Shown piece after piece: positions 42,405 to 53,400 of a stretch of DNA of 64,000 nucleotides (positions within the stretch are counted from its first letter, which is position 1; the number at the start of each line of letters is the position of its first letter). The stretch comes from GCA-2737725 sp033763995 (GTDB taxonomy: Bacteria > Pseudomonadota > Alphaproteobacteria > Rhodospirillales > Rhodospirillaceae), in assembly GCA_033763995.1 (NCBI GenBank), contig JANRJL010000061.1, positions 96,834 to 160,833 on the forward strand, written 5' to 3'. The position numbers were made by a program, and so were the translations under genes. The notes below the pieces were generated by a model that was given only the letters and a program-made list of their open reading frames with translations, was not told where the DNA came from and did no database searches.

Positions 42405-44157
42405 ACGCAAGCCGATCCAGCGCGAACGGGTGTTCCAGGGCATGCCGGTGGGCACTGGCGTGGCCATCGGCACGGTGTATCGGCGCGACTCGCGCGCGAA
42501 CGTGCACGTGCGCGAGGTGCGCATTCCCGCCGCCAAGGTGCGCAGCGAGCAGCATCGCGTGCTGGAGGCCGCCGCGCGCGCCACCGAGCGCGTGGTGGCG
42601 CTGCAAACCGAGGCCAAGCGCATGTCGGGCGCGGCCGGCGAGGAGCTGGGCTATCTGCTGGACGCCTACGAGCAAATGCTGAGCGGGTCGCGACTGATTC
42701 GCGGCGTGCAAAAGCGCATCGCCACCGACCAGATCAATGCCGAGTCCGCCGTGATGAAGGAGATCGGCCTCATGGCCGAGGCCTTCGCGACCATGGACGA
42801 CCGCTATCTCGCCGCGCGCGTCGACGACATCCGCGAAGTCGGACGGCGCCTGGTGGAAAGCCTCACCGGCAAGAAAGCGCGCACGCTCACGTCGCTGCCC
42901 AAGAACGCCGTGATCGTCGCCGACGAACTGTCGCCGGCCGACACCGCAGCGCTGGACCCCGACAACGTCGCGGGCCTGGTGACCATGGTGGGCGGCGTGG
43001 AAAGCCATACCGCCATCGTCGCCCGCTCGCTCGGTTTGCCCGCCGTGGTCGCCGAGGACGACGTGCTGGCGGTGGCGCGCAACGGCCAAAGCATCGTCAT
43101 GGACGGCGGCACGGGCGCGGTGATTCTCGACCCGTCGGCGAAAACGCTGGCCGCGTTCCGCCGGCGCAAGGCGCAGATGCAGCGCGAGCAGAAATCGCTG
43201 CTCAAGCTGACCTCGGTGCCGGCCGTCACCAAGGACGGCGTGGCGATCAAGCTGCACGCCAACATCGAGCTTCCCACCGAGATCGACAGCATCCTGGCCG
43301 CGGGCGCCGAGGGCGTGGGACTGTTCCGCAGCGAGTTCATGTTCATGAACCGCCCGGACCTGCCCGGCGAAGACGAGCAAGCCGCCTTGCTGAGCGAAGT
43401 CGTGCGCAAGATGGGCGGCAAGCCGGTGACCATCCGCACGCTCGACGTCGGCGCGGACAAGCTCGGCAGCGCCTTCGGCATGAAGCCCGGGCCGAACCCG
43501 GCGCTGGGCCTGCGCGCCATTCGTTTCTCGCTGCGGCGGAAGAAACTGCTGCTGACGCAACTCTCGGCCATCTTGCGCGCCAGCACCTTCGGCCCGGTGC
43601 GCATTCTGCTGCCGATGGTCTCCATCGTCGATGAGGTCCGCGAAGTGCGCCGGGCCTTGGCGCACGTCGCCGCACGGCTGCGCAAGCGTGGAGTCAAGAT
43701 ACCCGACACCCTGCCGCCGGTCGGCGTCATGATCGAAATTCCCGGGGCGGCGCTCGCGGCCGATGCTCTAGCCGCAGAGTCAGATTTTTTCGCCATCGGC
43801 ACCAACGATCTGACGCAATACACGCTGGCGATCGATCGCACCGATGAGCAGGTCGCCTACCTTTACAATCCCCTCCACCCAGCCGTCTTGCGCCTCATCC
43901 AGTTCTCGGCCGAGGCGGCGGCGGCGGCGCGTATTCCGGTGTCGGTCTGCGGCGAGATCGCCGGCGATGACCGCCTTACGCCTCTTCTATTGGGGTTTGG
44001 GATCAGCGAGTTGTCCATGGCCGCGGCCAACCTGCCGCGCGTCAAGAAGCGCATTCTCTCGCTCAATCTCAGCGCGATTTCCGGCCGGGTGCGGCGTATT
44101 ACCAGCGAATCCGACCCGGCCCGCCTGCGCGGCCTGGTTGACGAGTTATCGGCCTAG
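42394..44157 (+). CDS. ptsI: Phosphoenolpyruvate-protein phosphotransferase (EI)
   Basis: A 587-residue enzyme I that transfers phosphate from PEP to HPr. There is no GAF domain, so it is EI rather than EI-Ntr. The HPr-binding helical domain is N-terminal, the active His is in GGVESHTAIVARSLGLPAVV, and the PEP-binding barrel has GVGLFRSEFMFM, LRAIRFSLRR, GVMIEIPGAAL, SIGTNDLTQ-like AIGTNDLTQYTLAIDR and the Cys-containing VSVCGEIAGD. The start overlaps the HPr gene. A hairpin-forming repeat follows its stop by 24 bases and may act as terminator. Confidence 0.95.
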   Translation: MKSKRKPIQRERVFQGMPVGTGVAIGTVYRRDSRANVHVREVRIPAAKVRSEQHRVLEAAARATERVVALQTEAKRMSGAAGEELGYLLDAYEQMLSGSRLIRGVQKRIATDQINAESAVMKEIGLMAEAFATMDDRYLAARVDDIREVGRRLVESLTGKKARTLTSLPKNAVIVADELSPADTAALDPDNVAGLVTMVGGVESHTAIVARSLGLPAVVAEDDVLAVARNGQSIVMDGGTGAVILDPSAKTLAAFRRRKAQMQREQKSLLKLTSVPAVTKDGVAIKLHANIELPTEIDSILAAGAEGVGLFRSEFMFMNRPDLPGEDEQAALLSEVVRKMGGKPVTIRTLDVGADKLGSAFGMKPGPNPALGLRAIRFSLRRKKLLLTQLSAILRASTFGPVRILLPMVSIVDEVREVRRALAHVAARLRKRGVKIPDTLPPVGVMIEIPGAALAADALAAESDFFAIGTNDLTQYTLAIDRTDEQVAYLYNPLHPAVLRLIQFSAEAAAAARIPVSVCGEIAGDDRLTPLLLGFGISELSMAAANLPRVKKRILSLNLSAISGRVRRITSESDPARLRGLVDELSA

Positions 44158-44180
44158 GGTCTGTTGATATTCAGGATTCT

Positions 44181-44220
44181 AGAGCGAGCAGCGCTTCATT
44201 GGAATCAGGCTGCTCGCTCT
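44181..44220 (+). terminator. 12-bp hairpin after the PTS operon
   Basis: AGAGCGAGCAGC (44181-44192) pairs perfectly with GCTGCTCGCTCT (44209-44220), loop of 16 bases, 23 bases after the ptsI stop. There is no strong T-run, only ATCTAATTGTTGT, so termination is plausible but not certain. It forms part of a composite repeat with 44235-44280. Confidence 0.5.
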
Positions 44221-44234
44221 ATCTAATTGTTGTC

Positions 44235-44280
44235 GCATCGCTTTTGCCGAAAACCGGAAGCCCACTTTTCGGCGCGATGC
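44235..44280. repeat. Palindromic repeat, CCGAAAA/TTTTCGG family
   Basis: GCATCGC (44235-44241) pairs with GCGATGC (44274-44280), and GCCGAAAA (44246-44253) with TTTTCGGC (44266-44273), with a four-base bulge. Together with the 44181-44220 hairpin it forms one composite element of a kind common between genes in Rhizobiales and relatives; a degraded relative lies at 26684. Confidence 0.72.
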
Positions 44281-44294
44281 TCTCGGCCCTCGCG

Positions 44295-44323
44295 TTGCAG
44301 GGCTTGGCGACCTCTGCTATACG
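44295..44323 (+). promoter_or_regulatory. Candidate sigma70 promoter of ahcY
   Basis: TTGCAG (44295-44300) and TATACG (44318-44323) are 17 bases apart. The predicted transcript starts about 55 bases before the ahcY ATG. I looked for an SAH riboswitch in the leader and did not find one. Confidence 0.45.
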
Positions 44324-44383
44324 CCCCCGCCACGGCTAGGCCATTGAGCCCCGCCCCCCCTTCACCCGCCCTCGGAGTCCGTC

Positions 44384-45781
<1,398 letters not shown>

Positions 45782-45916
45782 TTTCGCCAGGATAGAATCG
45801 GGTCGAAAGGCCCGGTTTCGTTAAAGAATCTTGATCTTTCCGCCGTTCGCGGCCAGGGTGATTGCGGCGGCCGCAGGCGCGGCCGCGTGTCGAATTGCCC
45901 CGCGACGGCCGCAGCA

Positions 45917-48259
45917 ATGGATGATGTAGAGCTTCCGATCATCGTCGGGCTTTTGGGCGCGGCGATCGTCATTCCCGCGGTCGCGGCGGTGCTGTGGCGG
46001 CAATATCGCCATTGGCGCGCCGCCGAGACCGCCCGCGAGGCCGCCGAGAAAGACCGCGAACGGTATGCCGCCGCGCTCGATACCGCGCCCGAGGGCTACA
46101 TCGCATGGTTCCCCGCAGGCGCGAACCCGGAACGTGAGACCTGTTCGCGCCGCCTCGCGGTGCTGTTGGACCTGCTGCGCGGCCGCGACGCCACCTTCGC
46201 CGACGTGCTGGAAGGCTTCGAGCCGGCCGCTCAGGAGCAACTGCGTCAGGCCGTGGCCCGTCTGCGCGAGGCCGGCGAGGGTTTCCGCTTGGCGCTGGCC
46301 CATGCCGCCAGCGGCCGGCGCATCGAAGCACGCGGGTTGCGGGCCGTGGCCGACGATGGCGAGGCCCTGGCCGATATCGTGTGGATGACCGACGTCACCG
46401 AGGGCGTGGCCGCGGTGGACGCGCTGACGCTCGAATCCACCGGACTCAAGCGCGAGGCCGTGCTGCTGAAGTTAGCCTTGGACGGTATTGAGACACCGGT
46501 GTGGGTGCGCGATGACGACTTATCATTGATTTATTGCAATCGCGCCTATGTCGCCGCCGTCGACGGCAAGGATGCCGCCGACGTCTTGGCGCGGGGCCGC
46601 GAATTGGCGCCGCGCATGAGCGTGCGGGAGGCTCGCGCCCTGGCCGCCGCTGCGCGTGCCTCGGCGGAAACCCGCAAGGCCGCTTTTCACATGGTGCTCG
46701 ACGGCAGCCGGCGTCTGATGGAAGTGACCGAAACGCCGGTGTCATGGGCGGCAACGGCGCCGGCCACCGACAGTCCCTCGGGCAAGGCCGATGCGCCGTT
46801 GTTCTCCGACGGCACCGGGCGGCTGACGGCGGGCATCGCCAACGACATCACGCGCCAGGAAGAATTGGAAACGCGACTCAAGCGCGAGGCCGCCGCCCAC
46901 GCCGACGTGCTGGAGCGCCTGGGCACAGCCATCGCCGTGTTCGGCCCCGACACGCGGCTGGCCTTCCACAACGCCGCCTACGCGAAGCTCTGGGGCTTGG
47001 ACCCCGCGTGGCTGGCCGAGGCGCCGGGCTATGCCGCCGTGCTCGACAATCTGCGCACCCAGCGCCGCCTGCCGGAAGTGGCCGACTTTCCCGCATATAA
47101 GGAGAAGGAACTGGCGCGCTTCAACTCGCTGTTGGAGCCGTTGGAAGACGTGCTCCATCTGCCCGACGGCGGTACCTTGCGCCGGGTCGTGGCCCCTCAT
47201 CCCATGGGCGGGCTGCTGACCACCTATGAAGACGTCACCGACAAGCTGGCCCTGGAGCGCTCCTACAACACGCTGATCGCGGTTCAGCGCGAGACCATCG
47301 ACAACCTGCAGGAAGCCGTGGCGGTGTTCGGCGCCGACGGGCGGCTGAGGCTCGCCAACCCGTCGTTTTGCGCCATGTGGAATTTGAACGCCGAGGCCCT
47401 CAACGAAAGCCCCGCGCTCGGCGCGGTGGTGGACGCCTTCAAGGCGCTGTTCGACGACGAGACGGTGTTCGCGCGCCACCGCGCCACGCTGGTGGGCGCG
47501 CTCGACCCCGACCGCAAGCGTGAGACGCAGCAGGGCCGCGTGGTGCCCAGCGCCGGCGCCGTGTTGGAGTTCGTCGCCGTGCCCCTGCCCGACGGCGGCG
47601 TGCTGTTTTGCTACAACGACGTCTCGGCCCCCGAGCGCGCCGCGCAAACCCTGCGCACGCGAGCCGAGGGCTTGGCCGCGAGCGAACACGCCAAGACCGA
47701 TATCGCCGCGCGGGTCTTGGCCGCATTGCAGCGCGAACTGAAAAAACCCGGCGCAAACGCAGTGGCGGAGATCATCGCCGATGCGCAAGAACTCATGGCC
47801 TTCAACGTCGCCAACACCTCCTTGCGGCTCGATGCCGTGGACATGGCTGCCACGGTCCAGCACATGGTGCGCTTGGCCCTGCCCAGCAAGCCCGGCGCCG
47901 AGATCGCCATCAGCGGAGCGGAGACCGTGGGTTGGATCGTCGGCGACGCCACGCGCATCAAGATGGCGGTACTGTTGGCCCTGGCCGCCGCGCTGGATTG
48001 CAGCGACACCGGAGCCGTAAGGCTCGCCTTAACGCGTGATACAGTCGGAGCCGAGGTGTCCCTGCGTGCCTCCCTCAAGGGCCGGGCGGCCAGCGAAGTG
48101 ACCCGGGCGCGCATCGCGTTGGAGTTCTGCCGCCGTGTCTTGAGCGCTTGCGACGGCACGCTGGTGGAATCCGACGACGGCGAAACAACAACGTTCGCCG
48201 TGACGCTGCCCAGCGGTGACGGCACAGGGTCGCGCTACAAGCGAGCCCGGGCGCAATGA
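45917..48259 (+). CDS. Membrane-anchored multi-PAS protein with degenerate histidine-kinase domain
   Basis: About 780 residues. An N-terminal TM helix (IIVGLLGAAIVIPAVAAVLW) is followed by three or four PAS-like modules (LDTAPEGYIAWFP; LDGIETPVWVRDDDLSLIYCNRAYV; LGTAIAVFGPDTRLAFHNAAYAKLWG; LQEAVAVFGADGRLRLANPSF). The C-terminal region aligns by position with kinase domains, but the H-box has no His (ALQRELKKPG where HELRTPL is usual), the N-box Asn is missing (LALAAALD) and the GLGL G-box is gone. It is probably a sensory pseudokinase. I use the ATG at 45917; a GTG at 45887 is equally without RBS. It overlaps tsaE by four bases. Confidence 0.85.
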   Translation: MDDVELPIIVGLLGAAIVIPAVAAVLWRQYRHWRAAETAREAAEKDRERYAAALDTAPEGYIAWFPAGANPERETCSRRLAVLLDLLRGRDATFADVLEGFEPAAQEQLRQAVARLREAGEGFRLALAHAASGRRIEARGLRAVADDGEALADIVWMTDVTEGVAAVDALTLESTGLKREAVLLKLALDGIETPVWVRDDDLSLIYCNRAYVAAVDGKDAADVLARGRELAPRMSVREARALAAAARASAETRKAAFHMVLDGSRRLMEVTETPVSWAATAPATDSPSGKADAPLFSDGTGRLTAGIANDITRQEELETRLKREAAAHADVLERLGTAIAVFGPDTRLAFHNAAYAKLWGLDPAWLAEAPGYAAVLDNLRTQRRLPEVADFPAYKEKELARFNSLLEPLEDVLHLPDGGTLRRVVAPHPMGGLLTTYEDVTDKLALERSYNTLIAVQRETIDNLQEAVAVFGADGRLRLANPSFCAMWNLNAEALNESPALGAVVDAFKALFDDETVFARHRATLVGALDPDRKRETQQGRVVPSAGAVLEFVAVPLPDGGVLFCYNDVSAPERAAQTLRTRAEGLAASEHAKTDIAARVLAALQRELKKPGANAVAEIIADAQELMAFNVANTSLRLDAVDMAATVQHMVRLALPSKPGAEIAISGAETVGWIVGDATRIKMAVLLALAAALDCSDTGAVRLALTRDTVGAEVSLRASLKGRAASEVTRARIALEFCRRVLSACDGTLVESDDGETTTFAVTLPSGDGTGSRYKRARAQ

Positions 48260-48732
48260 CCTCGATCGCGCGGCTGCGGGCGACTTCTGAGCGGGAGACC
48301 ATGGCCCTGGCCGGCGCCGTCGCACGTGTGGCCAAGACAGGCGACGTGATCGCCTTGTCGGGCGACTTGGGCGCGGGCAAGACGACATTCGCGCGCGGTT
48401 TCATTCGCGCCTTGGCGGGCCAAGACACCGAAGTGCCCAGCCCAACGTTCACGCTGGTGCAATCCTACGATACTCCTCGCGGTCCGATTTGGCATTTCGA
48501 TCTTTATCGCCTGACGCGCGCGGACGAGACCCTTGAGTTGGGCCTCGAAGAAGCTTTGGTTCAGGGCATTTCACTGATCGAATGGCCCGAACGCTTGGGC
48601 GGGTTGTTGCCGCAACAAAGTTTGACTATCAGTTTGCAGGCCGCCGGCACGGGGCGTGTCGTCGCCATCGACGGCCCGGCGGAGTGGGAGCAGCGGTTGG
48701 CGGCAGGCTTGGAACCCTTCGAGAGACCATGA
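48256..48732 (+). CDS. tsaE: tRNA threonylcarbamoyladenosine (t6A) synthesis ATPase TsaE
   Basis: A 158-residue P-loop ATPase that works with TsaB and TsaD to make t6A37 in tRNAs. Walker A GDLGAGKTTFARGFIRAL, then VPSPTFTLVQSYD and the HFDLYRLTRADE segment typical of TsaE, and SLIEWPERL. Length is normal. The start overlaps the PAS gene and the stop overlaps the amgK start, each as ATGA. tsaB and tsaD are not in the window. Confidence 0.94.
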   Translation: MTSIARLRATSERETMALAGAVARVAKTGDVIALSGDLGAGKTTFARGFIRALAGQDTEVPSPTFTLVQSYDTPRGPIWHFDLYRLTRADETLELGLEEALVQGISLIEWPERLGGLLPQQSLTISLQAAGTGRVVAIDGPAEWEQRLAAGLEPFERP

Positions 48733-49733
48733 CATCTCCACGCGAAGCCATTATCGGCGACTTCTTGCACCGCACCGGATGGTCCGCGGCCCAACGCCGG
48801 CGTTTGGCGGGCGATGCGTCCTTTCGCAAGTACGATCGTCTTGAAGGCGCGCATGGGCGGGCCGTGCTGATGGACGCCCCGCCGCCCCAGGAAGACGTGC
48901 GGCCGTTCGTGCGCATCGCCAAGCATCTTCATGGCTTGGGATTTTCGGTGCCCGCCGTCATGGCCGAGGATGAAACTCACGGCCTGCTGCTGCTGGAAGA
49001 TCTGGGCGACGACACCTACACCCGGCTTTTGGCGCGCGGCCACGACGAGAAGGCCCTGTATGAATTGGCCACCGACGCGTTGATCGAGCTGCACCGCGTA
49101 CCCGAGGCGCGCGCTGTACCGCAGGGTGTCAAACCGTATGGGCTTGATCGGCTGCTCGAGGAAGTTGGGCGCATCAACGCGTGGTATCGACCTCTGATCG
49201 GGGCACCTGCACTGCCCGAGCGCGCGGCCAAAGATTTCGTAGAGATTTGGCGTGCGGCGCTGCCCAAGGCCTGGGCGGCGCCGACGTCGTTGGTGCTGTT
49301 CGACTATCATGTCGATAACCTCCTCGGCCTGTTTGATCGGCCCGGCGTGCGCGCCTGCGGCATTCTCGACTTTCAAGACGCCGTCGCGGGGCCGGTCACT
49401 TACGATCTCATGTCGCTGCTGGAAGATGCGCGGCGCGACATCGATGCCGATCTGGTGCGCGACATGAAGGCGCGTTATGTCGCGGCTTTCCCCGCCCTCG
49501 CGCCGGAGGACTTCGCGTTGTCATGGGCGATCATGGCCGCGCAACGCCACACGCGCGTCATCGGCACCTTCGCGCGGCTCAAGCTGCGCGACGGCAAGGC
49601 CCATTATCTGGCGCATATGCCGCGCCTGTGGCGCTACATGGATCAGTGTCTGGCCGCGCCGGCCTTGGCGGATTTAAGAGCCTGGTTCGACCGCCACTAT
49701 CCGCCTGAAACCCGCATCTTGAGTGTATCGTGA
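48729..49733 (+). CDS. amgK: Cell-wall sugar kinase AmgK (phosphotransferase family)
   Basis: A 334-residue aminoglycoside-phosphotransferase-like kinase. GDASFRKYDRL in the N-lobe, the LLLLEDLGDDTY hinge, the catalytic loop VLFDYHVDNLLG and metal-binding ILDFQDAVAGPVTYDL are present. With MurU next door, the known role is anomeric phosphorylation of N-acetylmuramate and GlcNAc in the cell-wall recycling route that bypasses de novo UDP-MurNAc synthesis and gives fosfomycin tolerance in Pseudomonas. Start at 48729 overlaps tsaE; the longer frame runs through tsaE and is not used. Confidence 0.9.
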   Translation: MTSPREAIIGDFLHRTGWSAAQRRRLAGDASFRKYDRLEGAHGRAVLMDAPPPQEDVRPFVRIAKHLHGLGFSVPAVMAEDETHGLLLLEDLGDDTYTRLLARGHDEKALYELATDALIELHRVPEARAVPQGVKPYGLDRLLEEVGRINAWYRPLIGAPALPERAAKDFVEIWRAALPKAWAAPTSLVLFDYHVDNLLGLFDRPGVRACGILDFQDAVAGPVTYDLMSLLEDARRDIDADLVRDMKARYVAAFPALAPEDFALSWAIMAAQRHTRVIGTFARLKLRDGKAHYLAHMPRLWRYMDQCLAAPALADLRAWFDRHYPPETRILSVS

Positions 49734-50446
49734 CGGCCGTCACCACCGCGATGATCTTGGCCGCCGGGTTGGGCACGCGCATGCGGCCCGTCACCGACAC
49801 CATTCCCAAACCGCTGATCAAGGTCGGCGGCAAGGCGCTGATCGATTGGACGATCGATGAATTCGCGGCCGGCGGCGTGACCCGGGCCGTGGTTAACGTG
49901 CATCACCTGGCGCCGCAACTTCGCGATCACCTGGCCGCGCGAAAGACTCCGCGCATCGCCATCTCCGACGAAACCGAGCGGCTGTTGGAAACCGGCGGCG
50001 GCATCGTCAAGGCACTGCCGCTGTTGGGTCCCGCACCGTTCTTTGCCGCCAACACCGATGCCTTCACGGTGGGCTCCAGCCGCACCGCCACGGCGTGGAT
50101 GTTGTCGATTTGGGACGAGACCTTGGATGCAGTGCTGTTGCTGCATCCCATCGAGCACACAAAGGGATTCGACGGGCCGGGCGATTTCTTCATCGAACCG
50201 CAAGGCCAACTGCGCCGCCGCGGCCAAGCGGCGCATGCCCCCTTGGTCTATGCCGGCATGCAACTGCTTCGCCCGAACGCCTTTTCCGGCATGGCCGCCG
50301 AGCCGTTCTCCATGAACGTGGTCTGGAATCGTCTCATGGCGGCGGGCCGGCTGCGCGGCGTGGTGCAAGACGGCGACTGGTTTCACGTCGGCACGCCCGA
50401 GGCCATTGCCAGCACCGAGCGCGTGTTGGCCGCGAGATCGCGATGA
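49730..50446 (+). CDS. murU: N-acetylmuramate-1-phosphate uridylyltransferase MurU
   Basis: A 238-residue sugar nucleotidyltransferase. The N-terminal signature MILAAGLGTRMRPVTDTIPKPL, the Lys and Asp sites in ETGGGIVKALP, AANTDAF for the metal-binding Asp, and GDWFHVGTPEAI near the end match the MurU/RmlA-like family. With AmgK it makes UDP-MurNAc from recycled MurNAc. It overlaps amgK by four bases and addB by four bases. Both genes of the recycling pair are intact. Confidence 0.9.
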   Translation: MTAVTTAMILAAGLGTRMRPVTDTIPKPLIKVGGKALIDWTIDEFAAGGVTRAVVNVHHLAPQLRDHLAARKTPRIAISDETERLLETGGGIVKALPLLGPAPFFAANTDAFTVGSSRTATAWMLSIWDETLDAVLLLHPIEHTKGFDGPGDFFIEPQGQLRRRGQAAHAPLVYAGMQLLRPNAFSGMAAEPFSMNVVWNRLMAAGRLRGVVQDGDWFHVGTPEAIASTERVLAARSR

Positions 50447-53400
50447 CAGCAAAACCGTTCGTGCCTGCGTCGTGGCGCGCATTCAAGCGCGCGGGACGGC
50501 CGACCGTTTTCACGATTCCGTCTGCCACGGGCTTCATCGATGCGCTCAGCGCCGGACTTCGGGCCGACGCCGGCGACGATCCGCTGTCGCTCGCCCGCAT
50601 GACCGTGTTGCTGCCCACCCGCCGCGCGTGCCGCGCGTTGCGTGAGGCCTTCCTCCGCGACAGCGGGGATCACCCGGTGCTGCTGCCGCGCCTGGTGCCG
50701 CTCAATGACATCGATGAGGACGAAGCGCTGTTGACCAGCGATCCGGCGATGCTGCCCGACGCCACGGAACTGCCGCCACCCCTGGATCCCCTGCGGCGCC
50801 AGATGATGCTGGCACGGATGATCTTGGCGCGCGACGGCAACACCTCGCCCGCGCAAGCGGTGATGTTGGCCCGTGAGTTGGCGCGCTTGTTGGACCGCGT
50901 TCAAAACGAACGGCTGACGTTCGAGGCGCTGAGCCGCCTTGCACCCGACAGTTACGCGGCGCACTGGCAGGAAACCATCACCTTTCTTGAGATCTTGACC
51001 AAGGCTTGGCCGACGATCCTGGCCGAAGCCGGTTGCAGCGATCCGGTGGATCACCGCAACCGCGTTTTCGCCTTGCAGGCCGCCGCGTGGCGCGCCGCCG
51101 CCGCAGAAGGCCGCCTACGCGACCCCATCATCGCCGCCGGGTCCACCGGCAGCATTCCCGCCACCGCCGATTTGCTCGACACCATCGCGCACTTGCCGAC
51201 GGGATGCGTCGTGCTGCCAGGGCTCGATCAAGGCCTCGACGACGAGGCGTGGGCGGCGCTCGACGATACCCATCCGCAAATGGGCCTCAAGCACCTACTC
51301 GCGCGATTCGATGTCAGCCGCGACGCCGTGATGCTGTGGCCTGGATGTGCCCCGGCGACGTCCAACGAGGCCGCGCGGCTCCGGCTCGTGTCGGAACTCA
51401 TGCGCCCCGCCGAGACCACGGAACAATGGACCGATCTCGCACTGCCGTCAGAGGCTCTCGCAGGACTGGACCTCATCACCGCGGCAACTCCCCGCCAGGA
51501 GGCCGCCGCCATCGCCATGGTCATGCGCGAGGCCCTGGAGCGGCCCGAGGAAACCTGTGCCCTGGTCACGCCCGATCGCGACCTGGCCACGCGCGTCAGC
51601 GCTGAGTTGATGCGCTGGAATATAGCCGTCGACGATTCCGCGGGCCGCGAACTGGCGCAGTGTCCCGTGGGGACTTTCCTGCGACTCATCGCCGACATGG
51701 TCGCCGGCGATTTCGCGCCTTTGCCGCTGCTGGCCGTGTGCAAACATCCCCTGGCGGCGGCGAGGCTGGACCCGGCGCAGTTCCGCGAGCTAACGCGCCT
51801 GGCCGAGATCGCGCTGCTGCGCGGCCCGCGCCCGGCGCCGGGACTGGATAATTTGCGCAAACTTGCCGCGCGGCTGCGTGACCAACGCCAGGACGTGGAA
51901 AGCTGGGTGGACCGGCTTGACCAGTGTAGCCGCGGGTTCATCGACGCCTTCTCGCGCGCCAACATCACGCTGCCCGAGTGGATCGACGCGCACATGCGCT
52001 GCGCCGAGGCCTTGGCCGCCAGCCACGACCGCGCTGGACCGTTGCGGCTGTGGGCGGGCGATGACGGCGAGAGCGCCGCGGCCCTGGTGGCGCAACTTGT
52101 GCAAGTCGGCGATATCGCGCCGCCAATCTCGTGCCACGAGTATCCGGCCGTGTTCACCGCGTTGTTGATGGGCCGCGTCGTGCGTCCGCGATTTGGTCGC
52201 CATCCCCGCCTGTCGATCCTGGGGCCACTGGAGGCCCGTCTGCAGCGGTTCAATACTTTGATCCTCGCGGGGCTCAACGAAGGGACTTGGCCCGGAGCAC
52301 CCGCACCCGATCCGTGGATGAGCCGGCCCATGGCCAAGGCCTTTGGATTGCCGTCGCCCGAACGGCGCATTGGACTATCGGCCCACGATGTGGCCGAGGG
52401 GCTGTGCGCGCCGCGCGTGGTGTTGACGCGCTCGGATAAGGTCGACGGCACGCCGACCGTGCCCTCGCGCTGGCTGCGCAGGCTCGATCAGGTTATCGCC
52501 GCGGCGGGACTCACACCGCCTTGGAAGGTCCAGGCCGCGCCGTGGGCGCATGTGGCCGAGGCCGTCACGCGGCCGGACACGGTGCGCGCCTGGCCCGCGC
52601 CGGCGCCCTGCCCGCCCGTGGCGGCGCGACCGCGCACGTTGTCGGTCACGCGGATCGAAGATTGGATGCGAGATCCCTACGGCATTTACGCCAGTCACAT
52701 CTTGTCGCTTGCGGCGTTGGATCCCTTGGATGCCGAACCGAGTGCGGCGGATTTTGGAATCATGGTTCACAAGGCGCTGCAAGTTTTCGTCGAAAACATC
52801 GCGCGCACGGCACCCGATGACTACGAAACTACGCTGATCGCTATCGGCCAGCAAATATTTGACGGCCAATTGGTGCCGCCGGCCGTCAAGGCGTTCTGGG
52901 GCCCTCGCTTTCGTCGCGTCGCGCGATGGATCGCCGAGGAAGAGCGTGTCCGCCGCAGCACGATTCAGCGCTCGGCCGTGGAGATCGGCGGGCGAATCAC
53001 CTTTCAAGGCCCCGCGGGGCCGTTTGTCCTTACGGCCAAGGCCGACCGGATCGATCAACTCAAAGACGGCACGGCGGTCATCATCGACTACAAGACCGGC
53101 ACACCGCCCAAGACGAACGTCGTCGCGGCGGGATTTGCCCCGCAATTGCCGCTGGAGGCCGCCATCCTGCAATCTGGCGGATTTCCCGACCTTGCCGTCA
53201 AGGCCGTGCAGGCGTTGCTGTTCTGGCACCTGCATGGCCGTCACGAAGGCGCGGAGATCGTGGCCGTCGATGCGGACGTCACGCAGTTGGCCGCCGAGGC
53301 CCACGCCGGTGTGCAAAAGTTGATCGCCACTTTCGACCAGCCCGAAACGGTCTATCAAGCGCGGCCGCACCCCGCTTACGCCCCCCGCTTTAGCGACTAT

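Noticed and set aside
44324..44383. SAH riboswitch before ahcY
   Set aside because: The leader is short and lacks the conserved helices of the SAH class.
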